The notes under the pieces: generated by a model
The model's database searches: none
The model's input: only the letters and a program-made list of their open reading frames with translations
What the model was told of the DNA's origin: nothing
From: Halobacteriovorax sp.
GTDB taxonomy: Bacteria > Bdellovibrionota > Bacteriovoracia > Bacteriovoracales > Bacteriovoracaceae
Direction of reading: 5' to 3'
NCBI GenBank assembly: GCA_002720865.1
Contig: PBIO01000014.1
Location: 248,001 to 312,000 of the forward strand
Length of the DNA stretch: 64,000 nt
Made by a program: the position numbers and the translations under genes
In this document: positions 17,239-26,528 of the stretch, piece after piece
Layout of the letters: the number at the start of each line of letters is the position of its first letter
How positions within the stretch are numbered: position 1 is the stretch's first letter

Positions 17239-19220
17239 TGGCAAAACATTTTCTGGTTGCAGTCAATACACCCTTTAATAATTCACTATTAACATATAAG
17301 AGTGAGGTCGAGTTCCTTAAAGGGGATCTTGTGGAGATTCCCTTAGGTAAAAGGATAACTTTCGGATGTGTAATTAACGAGATATCTGGTGACCTTGATA
17401 CAGATATTGAATATAAAAAAATTCGTGGCTTAGTTGATGACTCTATTAACATAAGCGGCGAAATAGATTTTTTAAGTTGGATTTCAAAATATTACCATTA
17501 CCCCTTGGGTCAACTAATATTTGATACATTACCTAAAGTTCTAAAGAGACCGAGAGAATTGAAGTTTTTCGAGGGGGAGAACAGCATTCCAGAGGTTGTT
17601 CTAGAGAATGAACAAGAATTAGCTTGGGAAGAACTAGATAAACTAAACATTAGAAGTTTTTCAAAAAAGTTAATTCATGGAATAACTGGAAGTGGAAAGT
17701 CATATATTTATTTAAAATTTATTAAAAAAGTTCTTAATGAAAATAGAAGAGTTTTATTTTTAGTCCCTGAAATCAACTTAACTCCGCAATTTATTTCATT
17801 TTTTGTTCAGCATTTAAAGGTGCCAATTTATCTATACCATAGTGATATTTCAAACTCAGATAAATATAACTTGTGGAAACTTATGCAAGAGGATGCCGGG
17901 CCATGTTTAATAATTGGCGTCCGGAGTAGTATTTTTATTCCCATTAAAAACCTCGGCTGCATCGTGGTAGATGAAGAACACGATAATTCATTTAAGCAAG
18001 ATGATCGTTGCCCATACAGTGCAAGAGATGCTGCTTTGAAAAAAGCACAACTTAATAATATTCCTATTCTCTTAGGTAGTGCTACTCCAGGGATGGATTC
18101 TTTTTATAATTTTAAAAAAACAGATGACTATATACCAATCACAAAAAGATTTTCAAAAGGGTCGCTGCCAGAAATTGATTTAGTAGACTTAAGAGAAACG
18201 GATTATGGAATTGATTTTGAAACATGGCCTATACCAGTTTCTACTTTGGAAAAAGTGAAACAAAGATTAGAGGCTGGGGAGCAGGTACTCTTCTTTATAA
18301 ATAAATTGGGATTTGCAAGTTACGTGCAATGTCGTTCCTGTGGACATACATTTGATTGTCCAAATTGTTCTGTTAGTTTGACGATGTTTAAAGGGAGAAG
18401 GGAGTTATCATGTCACTCTTGCACATATAAGGAAGAAATGCCTTCGATGTGTCCCATGTGCCAAAATATGAATTTATTAAATAAGGGATTTGGAACAGAA
18501 AAGGTTAGTGAGGTCCTGGAGGAATACTTTGGTGATAAGAGTATTGCTAGGTTTGATCGTGACGAAATTAAGACAACTAAAAAACTTGAGGAAGTATTGA
18601 ATAGCTTTCACTCTAGGAGAATTGATATACTAGTTGGTACTCAGATGGTTTCTAAAGGACACAACTTTAAAAATGTTAACCTCGTCGTTGTCCTTGGAAT
18701 TGATTCTCAAATGAATTACCCAGATTATAGAGCGAATGAAAGAGCCTACCAGCTCTTAACTCAAATTTCTGGGAGATCCGGTCGTTTTGGTAAAAGCAGT
18801 AGTGTTATGGTTCATACCCATAATCCAGAGAATGACATTTTTTCTTTCGTAAAGGCGCATAGTTTTGATGGCTTCTATCAAAAAGAAATTGAGATACGAG
18901 AAGTTTGTTCTTGTCCGCCCTTCTTTAAGCTAGTTGCAATATATATTAATGGAAAAGATAGAGATGTGTTGGTTGGGTTGGCCAATAAGCTTACTAGCGA
19001 GTTGTCTTTTTTATCAGAAAAATATTTTAATGAGGTGGGTGTCCTGGGACCAAGGCCAACAGTTATTGAAAAAAGGGCGAACAAATATACTTGGGTAACC
19101 CTTTTGAAGTCATCAGATATCAATCAGCTTCATAATCTACTAAGCACCTGGGAAGAAAAAATTAAGCTAAAAAGTGGGTATTCCATAAAAATTGATGTCG
19201 ATCCCACTTTTATCACATAG
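17238..19220 (+). CDS. priA: primosomal replication protein N' (PriA helicase)
   Basis: Restarts stalled replication forks by loading the replicative helicase. At 660 residues it is shorter than the enterobacterial protein (about 730) but has the complete core. This includes an N-terminal fork-binding domain, Walker A HGITGSGKS near residue 150, the DEEH box (VVDEEHDNSFKQDDR), and an eight-Cys zinc-binding insert (CRSC, CPNC, CHSC, CPMC) near residues 365-415. The helicase motifs DILVGTQMVSKGHNF and QISGRSGR follow. Start and stop fit tightly with the upstream exported-protein gene. Confidence 0.95.
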   Translation: MAKHFLVAVNTPFNNSLLTYKSEVEFLKGDLVEIPLGKRITFGCVINEISGDLDTDIEYKKIRGLVDDSINISGEIDFLSWISKYYHYPLGQLIFDTLPKVLKRPRELKFFEGENSIPEVVLENEQELAWEELDKLNIRSFSKKLIHGITGSGKSYIYLKFIKKVLNENRRVLFLVPEINLTPQFISFFVQHLKVPIYLYHSDISNSDKYNLWKLMQEDAGPCLIIGVRSSIFIPIKNLGCIVVDEEHDNSFKQDDRCPYSARDAALKKAQLNNIPILLGSATPGMDSFYNFKKTDDYIPITKRFSKGSLPEIDLVDLRETDYGIDFETWPIPVSTLEKVKQRLEAGEQVLFFINKLGFASYVQCRSCGHTFDCPNCSVSLTMFKGRRELSCHSCTYKEEMPSMCPMCQNMNLLNKGFGTEKVSEVLEEYFGDKSIARFDRDEIKTTKKLEEVLNSFHSRRIDILVGTQMVSKGHNFKNVNLVVVLGIDSQMNYPDYRANERAYQLLTQISGRSGRFGKSSSVMVHTHNPENDIFSFVKAHSFDGFYQKEIEIREVCSCPPFFKLVAIYINGKDRDVLVGLANKLTSELSFLSEKYFNEVGVLGPRPTVIEKRANKYTWVTLLKSSDINQLHNLLSTWEEKIKLKSGYSIKIDVDPTFIT

Positions 19221-19262
19221 TAAGTGCCTGAAATTACTTATTAATAAAATCAACTAAGAGAC

Positions 19263-19289
19263 TTAAGTTTGTCCGTAATACTCCGATAA
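19263..19289 (+). promoter_or_regulatory. FliA (sigma-28)-type promoter before the 19340 gene
   Basis: TTAAGTTT, 11 bases, then TCCGATAA. This differs from the flagellar sigma consensus TAAAGTTT-N11-GCCGATAA at only one base in each half, and the spacing is exact. Transcription would begin near 19297 and leave a leader of about 43 bases before the ATG at 19340. Confidence 0.7.
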
Positions 19290-19339
19290 GAGAGGAGTAA
19301 AGGGCCTATTTGAGCCTATAAAATAATAAGGATTTTATT

Positions 19340-21358
19340 ATGAAGAAGGTACAAGCTTTTAAGTGTTTCTGCCTAATTTTCTCTCTCTCAATGTCATCTG
19401 CTTATGCAGAATTTGATGTGATTAACTCTAGTGGGACAAGTCATTCGTCTTCTGATGGAGGAACTACAGTTGTTTCTACGTCACCTGAAGGTGAAAGAGA
19501 GGTTGAATATACTGGAACCGAAAAGAATTGTAGTAAAACTAAAAACTATGCTCCTTATAAGTTAGTTAGAAAGCTGATGACTAATCCTAATGACTTTAAA
19601 GTTGATCTGGTCACGAAGGATGAGTCAGAAGCTAGAGATAATGCCAAGTTGCAAGTAAAGGTAACTATGCCTCCTTATTTTAATGCTTGTGTAAAATTTA
19701 AACTTGTTCCAATAAAGGCAAAAGGGCAATCACTTCACATCCGAATGAAAATGATTGATCCCACTGGTAAAGAGCCTCTTTATAAGTACGAAGATTATTT
19801 ATCTTGTTTAAAGCAAAAAGAAAGCTCAGTAACAGGTGATAAGCCAGTTCTGGATAATGGTAGGTTCCATTCTGAACGAAGTGGAATAAGTGATGTTCAA
19901 CATATGCTATTTGATCTAGATATTGATCCGGGAAAAAACGTAAATGTTTATTTTGACAGTCCATATAAAACAGCTGCGAATGGAAATCATACACCAGTGT
20001 TTGGACAACCAGAAGATATTGTTAGCTGTTATAAAAGCGAAGAATTCGTAAAAGACGGTTACGTCTTATATAAATCACCTGAAACAGAAGCGGCTGAAAG
20101 AGCCTATACTGCATGTACTAGTAAAGATCATCGTGCAATTTTAAGTGAACTTGAAAGACTTCGTTCAGCTGGTAATGCTAATCAGTTATTAAAAAATGCT
20201 GGAATGTTACAGAAGGTACTTAATAGTGCTTTAGAAACAGCAAGAGAGAGTAGAGAAAAAGAAATCTTTGAAGAAATGGAAGCAATAGCTAATGAGTTTA
20301 AAGAATTCAAAAAAGAAGGCTTTAAAGAAGAAGATGAAGACCTAGTTAAGGAAAGTGGAAAGAAGTATGTGAAGCTTTTAGAAGAGCTAGATGAGATTTC
20401 AATTCACCCTTCTATAAAGATGGTCGAAGCTTTATTAGAGCAGCGTAAGAAGGGAAGTACGACCACTGCTGAAAGAGAAATTATTGACGAAGAAATTAAG
20501 CGTCTTAATGAAGTGATTGGTCGATTTGACAAGAAAAATAGAAAAGAAATGAAGGTTATATTCGAAGGTTTAAAGGAATATGCCTTAGTTGATCAAGCTT
20601 ATGATATTGAAGGTTTTCGCTTAAAATCGGATATGTATAACAAGGTACATAAAGACAGAAGAACTGGTGATCCAGAAAGAAGACCAATGCTGAGCCTTTC
20701 AAGTGCAGCTGATAGAGTTAAGGGAAATCTTAAAAAGTTTGAAAGAAGGACTGGTGATTGGGAAGATGCATATCTTGCAAAAAGAGGGTATAGCGAGCCT
20801 TTAAAGAGGACACAGCAACAGTATTCTTATGCACTTAAACGATATCAGAATGATGAAAAGAAGTTTAAGCAAAACGAAGCAAAAATGTATAAGAAATATT
20901 GTCAGCCAAATTTTGTAATGTTTAATCAGGCTTATCATCAAAGAAGATGTCAGAAGTATCAGCAAGGTAGATCTGCAAGAATGAGCAAGTATTTAAAGAT
21001 TAGAGAAAATCAACTTGGTTATATTCAAAGTAGAAAAGGTCAATACGATCAATTAAATGCTTGGTATTCTACAGCGATTCAAAGACAGGCTGCTGAAAAT
21101 TTTGATGATCAGGACCCTTTTGGATTTTACTCTTATAATCCAGGTGGTGACCTTGGAATGGCAGATGATTTTTCTTTAAGTATGCCTACAATGCCAAATT
21201 ATGGTCAGCAAGGGAGAGCTCCCGCTGGATATGGTGGAACTAGTTTAGGTCGACCTACAATGGGCCCAATGGGTGGGGCTAATCCATATGGTCAGCCTTA
21301 CGGTATGCCTCAGGGGTTTATGCCACAGCCAAATTACTTTGGCGGTGGCTATAGATAG
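19340..21358 (+). CDS. exported coiled-coil protein with Gly/Pro/Tyr-rich tail, unknown function
   Basis: A 672-residue protein with a signal peptide ending AYA-EF near residue 24. The first 230 mature residues are beta-rich with several Cys residues. The middle (about 260-430) is strongly charged and helical, probably coiled coil. The part from about 480 to 590 is rich in Tyr, Gln and Lys. The last 70 residues are low complexity, with repeated Gly, Pro, Met and Tyr (NPYGQPYGMPQGF). I do not recognise a family. It stands alone behind a FliA-type promoter, so it may be made with the motility programme, possibly as a surface or appendage component. Confidence 0.75.
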   Translation: MKKVQAFKCFCLIFSLSMSSAYAEFDVINSSGTSHSSSDGGTTVVSTSPEGEREVEYTGTEKNCSKTKNYAPYKLVRKLMTNPNDFKVDLVTKDESEARDNAKLQVKVTMPPYFNACVKFKLVPIKAKGQSLHIRMKMIDPTGKEPLYKYEDYLSCLKQKESSVTGDKPVLDNGRFHSERSGISDVQHMLFDLDIDPGKNVNVYFDSPYKTAANGNHTPVFGQPEDIVSCYKSEEFVKDGYVLYKSPETEAAERAYTACTSKDHRAILSELERLRSAGNANQLLKNAGMLQKVLNSALETARESREKEIFEEMEAIANEFKEFKKEGFKEEDEDLVKESGKKYVKLLEELDEISIHPSIKMVEALLEQRKKGSTTTAEREIIDEEIKRLNEVIGRFDKKNRKEMKVIFEGLKEYALVDQAYDIEGFRLKSDMYNKVHKDRRTGDPERRPMLSLSSAADRVKGNLKKFERRTGDWEDAYLAKRGYSEPLKRTQQQYSYALKRYQNDEKKFKQNEAKMYKKYCQPNFVMFNQAYHQRRCQKYQQGRSARMSKYLKIRENQLGYIQSRKGQYDQLNAWYSTAIQRQAAENFDDQDPFGFYSYNPGGDLGMADDFSLSMPTMPNYGQQGRAPAGYGGTSLGRPTMGPMGGANPYGQPYGMPQGFMPQPNYFGGGYR

Positions 21359-21360
21359 GC

Positions 21361-22803
21361 TTAGAAGTCGATAGAAGTTCTAAGTTGAAGTAGAAAAGAG
21401 TTTTCAGCTTTATTAATTTGGGTCGTGCTATTTGTATAGGCCCAATATTCTCCCGTAAATAGATATGCTGCCGAAGATCCAACTGTGATCTCATTATTCC
21501 ATTTATAGTCGATGCTAAGGTCAATTTCATAACCAAGTTGGTCATCTTGGTTTGTAACTGCAGAAAAGGCTGTATTCGAAGTGTGGTTGAAGGCATTACT
21601 ACCTGCTGTTGCTGTTTCTTTAGCAACTGCCCAAATAAAAGCTGATTTGAACAGCCAGCTTTCGCTGCTGTAGTCTAACCCAAGCTTCGCAAACATAGCG
21701 TTGGTAATATAACTATCGTAAACATTTCTATTCGCAGCTCCAATAGCTCTTCTGTTGTAGCGAAATAGTAATTTAGCTACTTGGTAATTTGGGTTCAAAT
21801 ACATTGCATCGTAACTAGAAGTATCACCACTTTCTCCACTCACTGTACCGGCGTCAACTCCGAAGGCCCAGCTCTCGTTTGCCTGAAATGATCCCTTGAA
21901 GATAATAGCTTTCGCTTTGTATTTTGCTTCTTGAGTAGAATTAAAGGCGTTACCTAGTTCACCACTTAAGATTGGAACTTCTAAGGCTAGTGAAAGATTA
22001 CCAAATCCTTTTCTGAAATAAAGATCCGTTACTTTAACATCTGTTTCGCCAATGGCATTTGTTCCGTCTCTTGTGATTGTTGTATTAAACTTTGAGTTTG
22101 CTTTTTTACCAAAGAGAAGACCAAGGGCTAAGTCACTGTCGTTATTATCGTAAAGAAGTGAGAATCCGTATTCTTTTATTTTCGAAGCTCTCGTTAAACT
22201 TCCAGTGCTCGATACCTTTGACCAATAGGGTTCAATTTTAAAGTTACCGATTTTGAATTTAAGTGTGATTCCATCTCGAATAAAAGTATGTCTGTCCCAA
22301 GTATCATCACCTGAATTTACTAGAACACCTAGTCCCCAGTGAGCAGTGTGGCGTCCAATAACATAAGTTGCTGTATCGGAATAAAGTTCGACATACATTT
22401 TATTTAAAACTAAATCATCACCGGCTGGAGCATTGTGCATATATAGTGCTGTACCCATTCCGTCAGTTGAGTTTGCTGTTTGGGTAGAGTTATCACCTAG
22501 TCTCCCCCCTCTGCCGTAACCAGATGTAATTTCACCTTTAAAGGTAGCGGCATCATTAATGATCATTGTGGGGTTAAGTCTGAAAAGGTAACTTTGAAAA
22601 GAGGCATTAGCATGAGCCCCACTGCCAAGAGCAACTTCCTGTGAGCCAACATTTGCTGTGGCTGAATTATCAACCTTGCTTTGAACTCTTCTGTAGTTGT
22701 CGATTAACGTCGTATCAACACCAAAAACACCATGCCAATCAATAGGGACAGCGAAAGAGGTAATAGGTAATAATAGTAATAGTAGTACGATTTTTTGCGT
22801 CAC
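21361..22803 (-). CDS. outer-membrane beta-barrel protein (porin-like)
   Basis: A 480-residue protein starting at GTG with CTGGAG about seven bases upstream. It has a signal peptide (KIVLLLLLLPITSFA) and a mature chain of alternating strands with many Tyr, Asn and Gly residues. Features include VIGRHTAHWGLGVLVNSGDD, of a kind seen in porin-like barrels, and the C-terminal LLQLRTSIDF with a final Phe for Bam recognition. The promoter is near consensus, so expression is probably high. It converges with the coiled-coil protein gene with only two bases between stop codons and no visible terminator. Confidence 0.72.
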   Translation of the reverse strand: MTQKIVLLLLLLPITSFAVPIDWHGVFGVDTTLIDNYRRVQSKVDNSATANVGSQEVALGSGAHANASFQSYLFRLNPTMIINDAATFKGEITSGYGRGGRLGDNSTQTANSTDGMGTALYMHNAPAGDDLVLNKMYVELYSDTATYVIGRHTAHWGLGVLVNSGDDTWDRHTFIRDGITLKFKIGNFKIEPYWSKVSSTGSLTRASKIKEYGFSLLYDNNDSDLALGLLFGKKANSKFNTTITRDGTNAIGETDVKVTDLYFRKGFGNLSLALEVPILSGELGNAFNSTQEAKYKAKAIIFKGSFQANESWAFGVDAGTVSGESGDTSSYDAMYLNPNYQVAKLLFRYNRRAIGAANRNVYDSYITNAMFAKLGLDYSSESWLFKSAFIWAVAKETATAGSNAFNHTSNTAFSAVTNQDDQLGYEIDLSIDYKWNNEITVGSSAAYLFTGEYWAYTNSTTQINKAENSFLLQLRTSIDF

Positions 22804-22841
22804 ACAAAACTCCAGGATTTTACTCGTCCTTTAATCCTGTT

Positions 22842-22870
22842 AATATAGAATTTGGTGACTCCTAAGTCAA
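22842..22870 (-). promoter_or_regulatory. sigma-70 promoter for the porin-like gene
   Basis: On the minus strand TTGACT (22865-22870) is followed after exactly 17 bases by TATATT (22842-22847), a near-consensus vegetative promoter. It gives a leader of about 30 bases. The leader contains GGATT...AATCC as an inverted repeat at 22816-22838. Confidence 0.65.
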
Positions 22871-22902
22871 AGTAACCCCCGATTGTTATTGAGTTTAAAC
22901 TG

Positions 22903-24804
22903 ATGGCCACAAGCATTAAAAAATTCATAAAAGTTATTATGCTATTCCTTTTAGTAGGTGTGCTGGCGAGTACGGTTTTTATCGTTCAGACAATTTATGA
23001 TGCACCACTTGATATATTTGATAAAGTTGTCTCTACGAGTGTTGGAGAATCTGAAAACGATTCTCGAATATATTTAGAAAATGGATCTGGAACTGATTTG
23101 AGAATGTTAAAGAGTTATCATCTCTTTTCTAGAGCAGCGATCAGTTTTGACCAGTGGGTTACTAAAGAATCAAAAAACTATACAGAAACTAGAAATAATA
23201 AAATTATCATAAATAATAAGATTGAACTCGATCTACCCTTAAGAAACGAATGTAAATTAGTTTATTGTTTTCAAAAGAAAATTAAGTTTGAAAATATTCC
23301 GGCAATATTCTGGAAAGGCTTGATTGGAATAGAGGATGAAAGATTCTTGCTACATAAAGGAATCGATTTTAAATCGCTTCTAAGAGCACTTATTCATGAC
23401 ATTCGAGTTATGAGATTAGAGCAAGGTGGATCAACTTTAACTCAGCAAATAGTAAAAAATTTATTTTATACAAATGAAAAAAAGTTTTCTCGAAAGCTTA
23501 AAGAAATGATCGTGGCTGTATATCTGGAGTCTATTTATGAAAAAGAAAAGATTCTGGAGGCCTACTTTAATGAGGTTATTTGGGGTGGAAAACAAGGAAT
23601 AAAAATAAAAGGGTTGTACGCAGCATCTTTGTTTTATTTCTCTAAAAAGCCAGAGTTTGTTACCCCATACGAAGCAGCGATATTAATAGCACTTTTAAAG
23701 GGACCAAATTATTACAATCCTTTAACTCGCGAAGAAAGGCTTAGATCGAGAGCAGACCTTGTTTTTAAAAAACTGGTTACTATGAACCTTTTTCCTTCTG
23801 AAAATGGTGAGAGATGGACTGATGATAAATGGAAAGGTTGGATTGAGAATCTTAAAAAACTACAGAGGGAAAAGCCCTACAGAAATAATTGGTGGCTAAG
23901 TAATAACTTAGAAAAAGCAGAGTTAAGTGTTTATGAAAGATATATTCTTCACTCAAAAATAAAGGCGATATTATTTTCGGCAAAAGAAAGACTGGGTGGG
24001 ATAGATATCGCTGCTAAAGCTTACTTTGGAGATATAAAAAACCAAGAAAGTAGATATTTTTACTACTCTAAGTATGAAAGAAATTGGGAGCAAGCAAGGT
24101 CACAGGAGAAACATACTCTAGGTAGTACGATTAAGCCTTTAATATATTCGCTATTAGTTGACCTTGGCACAACAATGGATAAAGAAGTTGAGACTGGTGA
24201 ATTGGAAGTAAAGTTAAAGTCGGGAACTTGGAAACCAAGAGAAGCTCATAAAATCCCGGAAGAAACTGTTTCTTTAAATAAAGCTCTAAAGCTGTCATAT
24301 AATAGGCCAATTATTAGAGAGGTTATTTCTCAAGGCTATGAAAAAGTTGAATTAGAGCTAGAAAAGATATTTCCTGAATTAAAAAAGCCTCTCTCTGAAT
24401 ACCCTGCTCAGTTGTTAGGGACTGTTGAGATCAGCTTAGAAAAACTTTTTTCCGTCTATAAAAGTTTTGTAATGAAAGAATGTGAACGAGTGGATGGAGG
24501 AATTGTTGAAATTTTATCAGACCCTAGAGAAACGACTATAAGAAAATTAGTAGGGAAAGATTTTGGAGGACTTAAGTTTTTTGGTAAAACTGGAACATCA
24601 AATAATGGCTTCGACAATTGGTTCGTATTTTATGAGGGTAGTCGGTTAGGAGTCATCTGGGTTGGATTAGAGGGAAGAAGGACTGGTGGAGATCTAAAAC
24701 TCTATGGGGGCACAACATCATTTCAGATTTTTAAAGATTTATATTTAAACTCTGGCCAAAGATTTGGAGAATTTAGCTGCGGACAATCAGCTCTAACCAA
24801 TTGA
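22903..24804 (+). CDS. class A penicillin-binding protein (transglycosylase/transpeptidase)
   Basis: A bifunctional peptidoglycan synthase of 633 residues. A membrane anchor lies at residues 6-30. The GT51 transglycosylase domain shows IEDERFLLHKGID near residue 143 (catalytic Glu) and QGGSTLTQQIVKNLF. The transpeptidase domain has the nucleophile motif GSTIK (SxxK, Ser near 408), SYN near 465 and KTGTSN near 563, so all three active-site motifs are present. It polymerises glycan strands and cross-links peptides outside the inner membrane. The layout is closest to PBP1-type enzymes; which subtype is not clear. It is divergent from the porin-like gene. Confidence 0.88.
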   Translation: MATSIKKFIKVIMLFLLVGVLASTVFIVQTIYDAPLDIFDKVVSTSVGESENDSRIYLENGSGTDLRMLKSYHLFSRAAISFDQWVTKESKNYTETRNNKIIINNKIELDLPLRNECKLVYCFQKKIKFENIPAIFWKGLIGIEDERFLLHKGIDFKSLLRALIHDIRVMRLEQGGSTLTQQIVKNLFYTNEKKFSRKLKEMIVAVYLESIYEKEKILEAYFNEVIWGGKQGIKIKGLYAASLFYFSKKPEFVTPYEAAILIALLKGPNYYNPLTREERLRSRADLVFKKLVTMNLFPSENGERWTDDKWKGWIENLKKLQREKPYRNNWWLSNNLEKAELSVYERYILHSKIKAILFSAKERLGGIDIAAKAYFGDIKNQESRYFYYSKYERNWEQARSQEKHTLGSTIKPLIYSLLVDLGTTMDKEVETGELEVKLKSGTWKPREAHKIPEETVSLNKALKLSYNRPIIREVISQGYEKVELELEKIFPELKKPLSEYPAQLLGTVEISLEKLFSVYKSFVMKECERVDGGIVEILSDPRETTIRKLVGKDFGGLKFFGKTGTSNNGFDNWFVFYEGSRLGVIWVGLEGRRTGGDLKLYGGTTSFQIFKDLYLNSGQRFGEFSCGQSALTN

Positions 24805-24844
24805 AATTATGACACTTAAATAATGAATCCTTAGAATGATCCTA

Positions 24845-24873
24845 TTGCAAAAGAAAATGAGCTTGTGTATATT
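24845..24873 (+). promoter_or_regulatory. sigma-70 promoter for tRNA-Gln (and probably prs-pth-ychF)
   Basis: TTGCAA (24845-24850), 17 bases, then TATATT (24868-24873). The expected start near 24880 is about 11 bases before the tRNA. No other promoter-like sequence is obvious between the tRNA and prs. Confidence 0.6.
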
Positions 24874-24890
24874 CAACCCACTGAAATTGT

Positions 24891-24965
24891 TGGGGTGTCG
24901 ACAAGTGGTAAGTCAACAGATTTTGATTCTGTCATGCATAGGTTCGAGTCCTATCACCCCAACCA
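24891..24965 (+). tRNA. tRNA-Gln (anticodon TTG), CCA encoded
   Basis: A complete 75-base cloverleaf. The acceptor stem TGGGGTG/CACCCCA lies at 24891-24897 and 24955-24961. The D stem is GAC/GTC. The anticodon stem ACAGA/TCTGT has loop TTTTGAT with anticodon TTG at 24923-24925, reading the Gln codon CAA. The T arm is ATAGG-TTCGAGT-CCTAT, followed by discriminator A and an encoded CCA. The first pair is U1-A72, as in other bacterial tRNA-Gln. prs starts 28 bases after the CCA, so the tRNA and prs probably share a primary transcript. Confidence 0.96.
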
Positions 24966-24993
24966 TTTCTTTTCTAATTCCCTGGAGGGAACC

Positions 24994-25938
24994 GTGAAGC
25001 GAATTGTCTTAGTATCAGGCTCATCAAACACAGATCTTTCCAGACGTATCTCAGATTTTCTAGATGTTTCATTAGTTGACCCACAGTTAGTTAAGTTTGC
25101 TAATGGGGAAATTTTTTGTGAGATTGAAAAGAATGTTCGTGGAGCAGATGTTTTTGTTATCCAATCCACTTGTACACCAGTTAACGATAACCTAATGGAA
25201 CTCTTGATAACTGTTGATGCATTAAAAAGAGCATCGGCAGCAAGTATTACGGCCGTAATTCCTCACTATGGATATTCAAGACAGGATAGAAAGGTAAGTC
25301 CAAGAACTCCAATCTCAGCTAAGTTAGTTGCAGATTTGTTAACAGTAGCTGGAACCTCTCGTGTTATTACGATGGATTTGCACGCTGGACAAATCCAAGG
25401 CTTTTTCAATATTCCTTTCGACAATATTTATGCTTCTCCTGTTCTAGTAAACTATATTAAAAATGAATTGATGACTGAGAACACTATCTTTGTTTCTCCA
25501 GATGCTGGAGGGGTTGAGAGGGTTAGGGCATACGCAAAGAAATTAAAAGCAGATATTGCAATGATCGATAAGAGACGAACTGGTAAAAATGTAGCAAAGG
25601 CTATGAATATTATCGGTGATGTTCAAGGCAAGGAATGTATTATTATTGATGATATGGTTGATACAGCGGGAACTCTTATCGAGGCTTGTAGAGCATTAAA
25701 AGAAAATGGTGCGACAAAAGTTTATTGTTGTACGACTCACCCTGTTTTTTCTGACCCTGCCATTGAAAGAATATCAACCTCTGATGAGCTTGATAGAATT
25801 ATTGTCACAGACACGATACCACTTAGTGATGAAGCAAAAAAGGTAGAGAAAATAGTTGTGCTCTCAACGGCTGAACTATTATCAAAAGCAATTCATAGAA
25901 CATTTAATAATGATTCTGTAAGCTCACTCTTTATTTAA
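24994..25938 (+). CDS. prs: ribose-phosphate pyrophosphokinase
   Basis: Makes PRPP from ribose 5-phosphate and ATP for nucleotide, His and Trp synthesis. The GTG at 24994 was chosen: GGAGG lies five bases upstream and the product (M)KRIVLVSGSSN... of 314 residues matches Prs length. A longer frame from 24865 runs through the tRNA gene and is rejected. Visible motifs are KFANGEIFCEI, SRQDRK, the MDLHAGQIQGFF region and the PRPP-binding IIIDDMVDTAGTL. The next gene is pth, nine bases later. Confidence 0.96.
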   Translation: MKRIVLVSGSSNTDLSRRISDFLDVSLVDPQLVKFANGEIFCEIEKNVRGADVFVIQSTCTPVNDNLMELLITVDALKRASAASITAVIPHYGYSRQDRKVSPRTPISAKLVADLLTVAGTSRVITMDLHAGQIQGFFNIPFDNIYASPVLVNYIKNELMTENTIFVSPDAGGVERVRAYAKKLKADIAMIDKRRTGKNVAKAMNIIGDVQGKECIIIDDMVDTAGTLIEACRALKENGATKVYCCTTHPVFSDPAIERISTSDELDRIIVTDTIPLSDEAKKVEKIVVLSTAELLSKAIHRTFNNDSVSSLFI

Positions 25939-25947
25939 TCTACTAAA

Positions 25948-26520
25948 ATGAGTTACTTAATCGTTGGCCTAGGAAATCCCGGAAACAAGTATAGAGATAC
26001 CAGACATAATATTGGCTTTATGTCAGTTGATAGTTTTTTGGATTCTAATGGGTTGCCCTGGAAAGAAAAATTTAATGGCGAATATTCAACTTTTACTTTT
26101 AATGGGGAAAAGGGATATTTGTTAAAGCCAATGACTTTTATGAATTTGAGTGGTGACAGTGTTCAAAAAGCAGCTCAGTTTTTTAAAGTTGAAGCTGAAA
26201 ATATTCTTGTGGTCCACGATGAGCTAGACTTACCTTTTGGATGTGTTGAATTAAAAAAAGGTGGAGGATTAGCAGGACATAACGGATTGAAATCAATAGC
26301 CGAACGAATGGCAACTAGAGACTTCTTGAGGCTTCGCTTAGGAATAGGAAGACCTGTACATGGAGATGTTTCCAATTTTGTATTGTCTAATTTTTCAAAT
26401 GAAGAACAAATAAATTTGAATGATTATATAGTGGGAACCAAATCAGTACTTGAACAAGTCGTGGAGAACGGCTTCGGTAAAGTAGCATCTAAATTTAAAA
26501 AGAAATTATTAATAGAGTAG
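25948..26520 (+). CDS. pth: peptidyl-tRNA hydrolase
   Basis: Recycles tRNA from prematurely released peptidyl-tRNA. The 190-residue protein has the family start LIVGLGNPGNKYRDTRHNIG with catalytic His20, KPMTFMNLSGD, VVHDELDLPFG with the conserved Asp near 94, and GGGLAGHNGLKSI. It lies between prs and ychF, a widely conserved gene order. The ribosomal protein L25 gene often found between prs and pth is absent here. Confidence 0.96.
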   Translation: MSYLIVGLGNPGNKYRDTRHNIGFMSVDSFLDSNGLPWKEKFNGEYSTFTFNGEKGYLLKPMTFMNLSGDSVQKAAQFFKVEAENILVVHDELDLPFGCVELKKGGGLAGHNGLKSIAERMATRDFLRLRLGIGRPVHGDVSNFVLSNFSNEEQINLNDYIVGTKSVLEQVVENGFGKVASKFKKKLLIE

Positions 26521-26528
26521 GATAAATT

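Noticed and set aside
24865-25938. Long prs frame starting at 24865
   Set aside because: It runs through a complete tRNA-Gln gene; the GTG at 24994 with GGAGG upstream gives a normal Prs.
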